From contig JAFIGS010000017.1 of assembly GCA_017849615.1 (NCBI GenBank), forward strand, positions 124,001 to 188,000: 64,000 bases of DNA. Reading direction: 5' to 3'. Both the position numbers and the translations under genes were made by a program. Under the pieces are notes generated by a model that was given only the letters and a program-made list of their open reading frames with translations, had not been told where the DNA came from and did not search any database. Shown here piece after piece: positions 59,748-64,000 of this stretch. Within the stretch, counting starts at the first letter, position 1, and each line of letters starts with the position of its first letter. The stretch is from Pseudolabrys sp. Its GTDB lineage: Bacteria > Pseudomonadota > Alphaproteobacteria > Rhizobiales > Xanthobacteraceae.

Positions 59748-59822
59748 ACACGCGCATAACTGGTACTTCATGCCCTGGACAATCAGGTTTGGCAACTTGA
59801 GTTCAACAAAGGGAGGCGTTCC

Positions 59823-60038
59823 ATGGACGTCAAGAAGCTCTCAGTGAAGGATGCCACGGCGGCCGCAGCGCGTTGTGCCGCAACAGCGGCTGAATGCGCG
59901 GCGAAGGCGGCCAAGTGTGCGGCCAATGCCGCGCGATGTGCAGCGACGGCGGCCGAAGCCAAGGCCAGGGCAGCCGCGGCCAAGTGCGCGGCAACCGCAG
60001 CGCGCTGCGCGGCAACCGCAGCGAAGTGCGGAGCCTGA
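59823..60038 (+). CDS. Candidate RiPP precursor: Cys-Ala heptad-repeat peptide
   Basis: 71 residues with GGGAGG 6 bases before the ATG. After a short possible leader (MDVKKLSVKDATAAAAR) comes a repeated heptad, Cys-Ala-Ala-x-Ala-Ala-(Glu/Lys/Arg). Cys occur at 18, 25, 32, 39, then, after a 9-residue spacer in which the expected Cys is Ala46, at 55, 62 and 69. Ala is over half of all residues. Such spacing would place every Cys on one face of a helix. The next gene encodes a DUF692/MNIO enzyme, a family that modifies Cys- or Asn-containing precursors. Also possible is a small structural or metal-binding protein, but the neighbours favour a modified peptide. Confidence 0.8.
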   Translation: MDVKKLSVKDATAAAARCAATAAECAAKAAKCAANAARCAATAAEAKARAAAAKCAATAARCAATAAKCGA

Positions 60039-60072
60039 CACCGGCAATCAAGGCACGGGATCTGAAGGTATC

Positions 60073-60099
60073 GGCGCGCCGCCGTCGAGGTGGCGCGCC
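60073..60099 (+). promoter_or_regulatory. GC-rich hairpin between precursor and MNIO genes
   Basis: Two copies of GGCGCGCC (60073-60080 and 60092-60099), each self-complementary, can pair to give an 8-bp stem with an 11-base loop. There is no T-run after it, and the MNIO ribosome-binding site GGAGG starts 3 bases later. It could cause partial termination or protect the peptide mRNA, so that precursor exceeds enzyme; it could also mask the enzyme's ribosome-binding site. Confidence 0.5.
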
Positions 60100-60116
60100 A
60101 ACCGGAGGCATCGGGT

Positions 60117-61037
60117 ATGAGCGTTCCACGCCTCGGCGTCGGCCTGCAATTCAATCCGGAACTCATCGGCTGGTTTCCGTTTCTTGACCAGCCGCTCGAT
60201 GCGCTTGAGATCCTCTTCGACTCCGTGATGAGTCCCCTCGATGGCCCGGGCTTGCTGTCGCCCAAGGCCATCGACCTCATCGGTGACATCACCGGCAAAT
60301 TCCCCCTTATCGGGCATTCGAATTACGGCGGCGACTTCGGATTCGACGATCTGATGCGCACGGCCGCGGCACGGCGGCATGTCCCGCTCGCGAAGAAGCT
60401 GAACGTCAACTGGGTCGCGAACCATTGCTTCTACAGCGACGCCTCCTGGTCGGACGTCTGGAGCAGTCCGCTGCAGTTCTCGCGCGCCGAGGCCGCGCGC
60501 GTCGCCACGAGAGCGCGTGCTCTTCAGGACCTCTACGGCGTTCCCCTCGCTCACGAGAACGCCGCATACTACCGGCCTTGCCCGGGCAGCGAGATGCCCG
60601 AAGAAGAGTTTCTCGCGCTCACGCTGCAACAATCCGGGTCGTATCTGCACCTTGACCTGCATAATGTGTATGCCAACGAGCAGAACCACGGCGCGAACGG
60701 CTATTCGGCGCGGCGCTTTCTCGACACGATCCCCCTCGACCGCGTCGTCTGCATTCATATGGCGGGCGGCCGCTGGATCGACGGTCAGTACCACGACCTC
60801 CACGACACGCGCGTGCCGGAAGCGGTCTGGGATCTGCTCGACGATGTTCTCTCCCGCGCGCGCCCCGGCGCCGTCATCCTGGAATATGAGACGGAAGCCC
60901 TTCTCTGCGACGGTGAGACCCTCGATACCGAACGCACCACAGACGTGATCCTCGCCGACCTCGAGCGAGGCCGCAACGCCTGGGACCGTGCCTATGGTCC
61001 GGCAAGCCGCCGCACGACCCGTAGCGAGGCCGCGTGA
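60117..61037 (+). CDS. DUF692/MNIO-family enzyme (multinuclear iron RiPP maturase)
   Basis: 306 residues from ATG 60117 (GGAGG upstream), normal family length. The family's metal ligands are readable: His67 (GHSNYGGDF), His103 (NHCFYSD), Glu147-Asn148 (AHENAAYY), Asp180, Asn183 and His191 (LHLDLHNVYANEQNHG), His214 (CIHMAGG), His229-Asp230 (HDLHDTR) and a late Glu in ILEYETE. Known members bind two or three irons and oxidatively rewrite Cys residues (methanobactin MbnB, TglH, oxazolin/bufferin enzymes) or Asp. The repetitive Cys peptide encoded just upstream is the obvious substrate. Coupled by TGATG to the next gene. Confidence 0.88.
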   Translation: MSVPRLGVGLQFNPELIGWFPFLDQPLDALEILFDSVMSPLDGPGLLSPKAIDLIGDITGKFPLIGHSNYGGDFGFDDLMRTAAARRHVPLAKKLNVNWVANHCFYSDASWSDVWSSPLQFSRAEAARVATRARALQDLYGVPLAHENAAYYRPCPGSEMPEEEFLALTLQQSGSYLHLDLHNVYANEQNHGANGYSARRFLDTIPLDRVVCIHMAGGRWIDGQYHDLHDTRVPEAVWDLLDDVLSRARPGAVILEYETEALLCDGETLDTERTTDVILADLERGRNAWDRAYGPASRRTTRSEAA

Positions 61038-61930
61038 TGGACGCCCGGCTGGTGTGGGACACCTGGCGGCGGGTTCTGACCGAAGACGATCTCGTCGCGT
61101 GGATTGCGGATCCTGGCGGCCGCGCGGAAAACTCCGTCCGTTTCGACGGCGACGAGCGGAAAATTCTGGACGACTACGCGAGCACGCCGGCGGCGACCGA
61201 GCAGAATATCTACATGTACCGTCGCGGACTGGTCAGGAACGGCCTCGGCGCGCTCAACATGGTGCCGCTGACACGCCGCATACTCCGCGCCAGCGGACTC
61301 GACCTCGATGAGATTGCCGAGATGTTCGCGCGCTCGTCCGGCTACCGCGATTACGGGCCGAATTTCTGGAGCAATGCCGCCGATTTCGTCGCTTTCCTGG
61401 CCCCTCATCCGGAATTCGCATCGCCGGCGCGACAGGATGTGATTGCTATCGATACAGCGACGATCGCGCTTGCGCGTCGTCTGGGCGTGTCAGCCCCGCC
61501 GGTCTGGCCCGACCGCATGATGGTCGCAGGCGCGGGCCACGAAATCCATTGGGACACCGCCCGTTTCATCGCCAATCCTGCGGCGGTGATCGTGCGATCG
61601 TCGTGCGATATCAGCGCCTGGATCGAGAATCCCTTCGCGTTCGATCCTGCTGTGGAGCCCGAGGCTTCATCGCGGCACTGGCTGATCTATTTCCCGGCCG
61701 CCGAGGCCGCGCACGAATACGCGGAACTGTCCGAACGATGCGCCCGCGTTTTCTCCACGCTTGCAACGCCCAGCACCGCGGCGGAAGTCTCGGCTGCGTT
61801 GGGCGACCTTTCTCTCGACGACGTACGCGGCCTTGTCGGCTCGCTCACCGCGCTCGGCGTGGTCGGCCCGGCGACCGAGGTGCGCCGCTCTCCGTTGTCG
61901 CGCCGGACCGCCGGCGCAGCCGCGCCATGA
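61037..61930 (+). CDS. Probable MNIO partner/precursor-binding protein
   Basis: 297 residues from ATG 61037, which overlaps the MNIO stop (GTG 61034 is an alternative). MNIO enzymes normally need a partner protein, encoded next to them, that binds the precursor leader. This protein has no catalytic motif I recognise. The N-terminal 120 residues are helical (WRRVLTEDDLVAWIADPGGR), the middle has beta-strands (EIHWDTARFIANPAAVIVRS), and the C-terminal 60 residues (CARVFSTLATPSTAAEVSAA, then LSLDDVRGLVGSLTALGVVG) look like a winged helix as in PqqD-like recognition domains. Family assignment comes mainly from position. Confidence 0.6.
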   Translation: MDARLVWDTWRRVLTEDDLVAWIADPGGRAENSVRFDGDERKILDDYASTPAATEQNIYMYRRGLVRNGLGALNMVPLTRRILRASGLDLDEIAEMFARSSGYRDYGPNFWSNAADFVAFLAPHPEFASPARQDVIAIDTATIALARRLGVSAPPVWPDRMMVAGAGHEIHWDTARFIANPAAVIVRSSCDISAWIENPFAFDPAVEPEASSRHWLIYFPAAEAAHEYAELSERCARVFSTLATPSTAAEVSAALGDLSLDDVRGLVGSLTALGVVGPATEVRRSPLSRRTAGAAAP

Positions 61931-63699
61931 GACAGTTCGACCCGCCAGCGGGCGTCGGCGAGCCCCCTGCGTCGGGCCGGCTGCCGAACGATGCGTTCGT
62001 CCTGCTCGACCCGGCCGTCGACGTCCTCGATACCGGGGCCGGCGAATATCATCTGCTCAGCCATGGGCATTTCGAAGCCGGCATGGTGGTGCCGCCGGGC
62101 GACGGCCTGCTCGCCTTCGTGACCGCGCTGCGGCAACCCATCAACCTCGCCCACTTGCGCGCGCAGTTCGACGATCAGGACATGATCGACAAGATGCTGG
62201 CCTCGCTGCTCCGGCACGGCTTCATCCATGTCACCTCGCCGTCGCCGCTATCCGCGGAGGAACTCGCGCGGCATCGATCGATCGCACGGGAAACGCGCGA
62301 CCTGGCGCTCCGCCACACCGTCGTGATTGATCTCGATACGCCGATATCGGCGGAGAAGATTTGCGATCGCCTGCGCGAGGAGACGGCCGCGCCCGAATTG
62401 CTGCTGCAATGCGCCCGGCTGGCAGACCACAAGGCCCTATTCGCCGAGCTCGCGCGCTTGCGGCAGTCCGGCGTCATCCGGATACATCAAACGATCGTGC
62501 AGACCGGGCGCCTCTCGGGCGATCCGGACCTTTGCCGTTCGCTCAACCGCGTCGGCGCGTCCGTCACGCTCGACGCCGTATCCTGGCCCGTGCCCGACGC
62601 TTCCCCGCCCGCGCTCGACGCAATGACACGTCATCGCGTCGCCGTGCACGCGCTGATGACGCCGGACTTGTCGATCCTCGACGCGGCGGTGCGCAGGCAG
62701 GCGCAGGATTGGGCGAGCGCGATGTTCATCTCCGGCCTGTGCCTGCGTCTGGACCCGGAGGCGCTCTGGCCGGACCGCGATGCCGGCGAAGACGACTTCA
62801 TCGCCCTGTTCGAAGCGGTGCTGGCAATCGAGAATGAATTCGGCGATGTGGCAATCGTAAACCTGCCGAGCGACGAGGTACTCCTCGGCAACACGGCTTC
62901 GTCGATGCCGGACGATCGGCCGGCCGGCTTCGCCGGTGACTTTCGCACAGCCTATCTGCGATGGCGTCTGCCCATCCTGAAGGCGTGCGAGAACGACAAC
63001 AGCTGGAGTCAGATACCCGAGGCCGAGGACAGACTGGTCCGCGCGCAGGACGATCTGCTGCCCAACCACCCTGACTTGCTGAAATTGCGTCCGGGTAGCG
63101 TCCTGGTCGATGTATGCGGCGGCCTGGGACGGGTTGCACGACGTTTGTCGCCCGCGGTCGGCGACGACGGGCTCGTCATCTCAATCGAAATGTATCGGTG
63201 CCTGAGCGACCGGGCGCGCCGGTTCGCTTGCGAGCGCAACTTCACGAACCTGCATTTTCGCCCGGGCTTGGCGCAGCGCCTTCCCTTGCCCGACGCCACG
63301 GCGGACGCGGCCGTCAACGAGTGGACCGGCGGAATATGGGAGTTGGGACTTGGGCCGGCCATGATCGGCGAGATGGCGCGGGTCGTCCGGCCCGGCGGCC
63401 GCATCGCGGTCACCCACCGGCTCGTCCGGCTTTCGCTCGACGCGCTGGCCCGGCCCTGGGTCCAATACGACGACATCTACAAATGGATACGCGAGGCCTT
63501 CGTGCATCCGGGCCTCTCCATCGTAGTGGAGCGCATCTGGGGACAGATCGTGCCGTCGATGATCGGCGACAACGCCACGCTCTGGCGCAAGCAGTACATG
63601 CCGCGCCTGATCAACCCTTACGACGTCATTTACAAATCCGACGACGGCCCGGGAGCACGCGCCGACGTCTACCTGACGATCATCGCACAACGGCAGTGA
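61927..63699 (+). CDS. Fusion of PqqD-like N-terminal region and class I SAM methyltransferase
   Basis: 590 residues from ATG 61927 (ATGA overlap). Residues 1-105 resemble a PqqD-type peptide-recognition winged helix (VLDTGAGEYHLLSHGHFEAG, then MIDKMLASLLRHGFIHVTS). Residues 120-340 form a mixed alpha/beta region (DPDLCRSLNRVGASVTLDAV) that could be a degenerate radical-SAM-like barrel, but no CxxxCxxC motif is present. From about 385 a Rossmann methyltransferase begins: VLVDVCGGLGRVARRL binds S-adenosylmethionine, and MARVVRPGGRIAVTHRLV is the late motif. I infer methylation of the modified peptide; the middle part is unassigned. Confidence 0.7.
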   Translation: MRQFDPPAGVGEPPASGRLPNDAFVLLDPAVDVLDTGAGEYHLLSHGHFEAGMVVPPGDGLLAFVTALRQPINLAHLRAQFDDQDMIDKMLASLLRHGFIHVTSPSPLSAEELARHRSIARETRDLALRHTVVIDLDTPISAEKICDRLREETAAPELLLQCARLADHKALFAELARLRQSGVIRIHQTIVQTGRLSGDPDLCRSLNRVGASVTLDAVSWPVPDASPPALDAMTRHRVAVHALMTPDLSILDAAVRRQAQDWASAMFISGLCLRLDPEALWPDRDAGEDDFIALFEAVLAIENEFGDVAIVNLPSDEVLLGNTASSMPDDRPAGFAGDFRTAYLRWRLPILKACENDNSWSQIPEAEDRLVRAQDDLLPNHPDLLKLRPGSVLVDVCGGLGRVARRLSPAVGDDGLVISIEMYRCLSDRARRFACERNFTNLHFRPGLAQRLPLPDATADAAVNEWTGGIWELGLGPAMIGEMARVVRPGGRIAVTHRLVRLSLDALARPWVQYDDIYKWIREAFVHPGLSIVVERIWGQIVPSMIGDNATLWRKQYMPRLINPYDVIYKSDDGPGARADVYLTIIAQRQ

Positions 63700-63738
63700 G
63701 GCTACCGGACTCGCAGTGGCAGGGCGTGAGGGACGACG

Positions 63739-64000
63739 ATGAGACCGCGGGAAGCTGCATTCGACGAAGCCCTCTCATCGCTGCGCCGGCTCGGCATTCC
63801 CGCCGTGCTGCCGGCGTTGCACGCCGCCGGCGTCGGCGTCAGGCGTACCGTTCTCGGCGGCTCGCACTCCGTGGCGATCTATCCGCCGATCGATTCCCTC
63901 ACGCCCCTCGAACCGCGGGACGCCATCGAGGGCATCGGCTGGGGCAAGGAGACGAGCCTCTACGTCCACATCGCATTTTGCGAAACGCGATGCACGTTCT
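63739..64000 (+). CDS. HemN-like radical SAM protein, N-terminal part; runs off the right edge
   Basis: 87 codons are visible from ATG 63739. The N-terminus ends in SLYVHIAFCETRCTF, the start of the CxxxCxxC motif in the form Y-V-H-I-x-F-C found in HemN-type (class C methylase or coproporphyrinogen oxidase-like) radical SAM enzymes; the third Cys would be the next codon, beyond the edge. No haem-synthesis genes are nearby. As the fifth gene in line with the Cys-Ala peptide and MNIO genes it is probably a second peptide-modifying enzyme of that cluster. Confidence 0.82.
   Translation, partial: MRPREAAFDEALSSLRRLGIPAVLPALHAAGVGVRRTVLGGSHSVAIYPPIDSLTPLEPRDAIEGIGWGKETSLYVHIAFCETRCTF

Noticed and set aside
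59823-60038. Treating the Ala/Cys-rich frame as random low-complexity sequence
   Set aside because: Strong ribosome-binding site, good promoter, strict seven-residue Cys spacing and an adjoining MNIO gene argue for a real peptide.
1-64000. CRISPR arrays, insertion sequences, rRNA, phage genes
   Set aside because: Looked for regularly spaced repeats, transposase or integrase motifs and rRNA segments; none seen apart from the single palindromic repeat at 39342-39447.

Overview
The window is high-GC DNA with long, tightly packed operons in which ATGA and TGATG start/stop overlaps are common. Gene content points to an alphaproteobacterium, probably Hyphomicrobiales of the Rhodopseudomonas/Bradyrhizobium/Xanthobacteraceae kind: two complete branched-chain-amino-acid-type ABC importers, a TRAP importer, many CoA-ester catabolic enzymes and a membrane-bound seleno-formate dehydrogenase. 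The genus is inference from gene content.

Region 1 (1-16,100) is a pair of divergent catabolic operons around a shared control region (7,003-7,243). The leftward operon holds a BadI/MenB-like crotonase, a BadH-like SDR, an acyl-CoA dehydrogenase, three class III CoA-transferase genes and an IclR regulator. The rightward operon holds a solute-binding protein, two permeases, two ATPases, an alpha/beta hydrolase, a crotonase, another CoA-transferase and an MmgE/PrpD protein. Together they look like uptake, CoA activation and ring opening of a cyclic carboxylic acid.

Region 2 (16,101-24,606) is a divergent sugar-acid locus: TRAP importer plus SMP-30-type lactonase leftward, and DeoR regulator, four-carbon acid sugar kinase, PdxA-like dehydrogenase and altronate/galactarate dehydratase-type enzyme rightward.

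Region 3 (24,646-40,548) is a selenium/formate locus. The leftward operon encodes FdoG (in-frame UGA = Sec200, with a bacterial SECIS hairpin carrying U17), FdoH, FdoI, FdhE, SelA, a Sel1-repeat protein and SelB, then five small genes that include a DsrE-like and a lipoyl (GcvH-like) protein. The tRNA-Sec gene lies wholly inside the 3' end of the selB reading frame. The rightward side has a thioredoxin-like protein, a small secreted protein, TusA, a cysteine desulfurase and SelD. All four sel genes are present.

Region 4 (40,575-59,218) is a second fatty/cyclic acyl-CoA degradation regulon: thiolase, two acyl-CoA dehydrogenases, SDR and hydroxyacyl-CoA dehydrogenase; a divergent ACAD10/11-type kinase; and a twelve-gene operon of crotonase, thiolase-like protein, DUF35, CoA ligase, a small protein, two SDRs and an ABC importer. 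A GntR/FadR-type regulator follows. An almost identical 28-bp imperfect palindrome sits in the two divergent control regions, so one regulator probably controls both parts.

Region 5 (59,719 to the end) is the most unusual part: a candidate RiPP cluster. A 71-residue peptide built of Cys-Ala heptads is followed by a DUF692/MNIO-type enzyme, a probable partner protein, a fusion of a PqqD-like domain with a methyltransferase, and the start of a HemN-like radical SAM protein that runs off the window.
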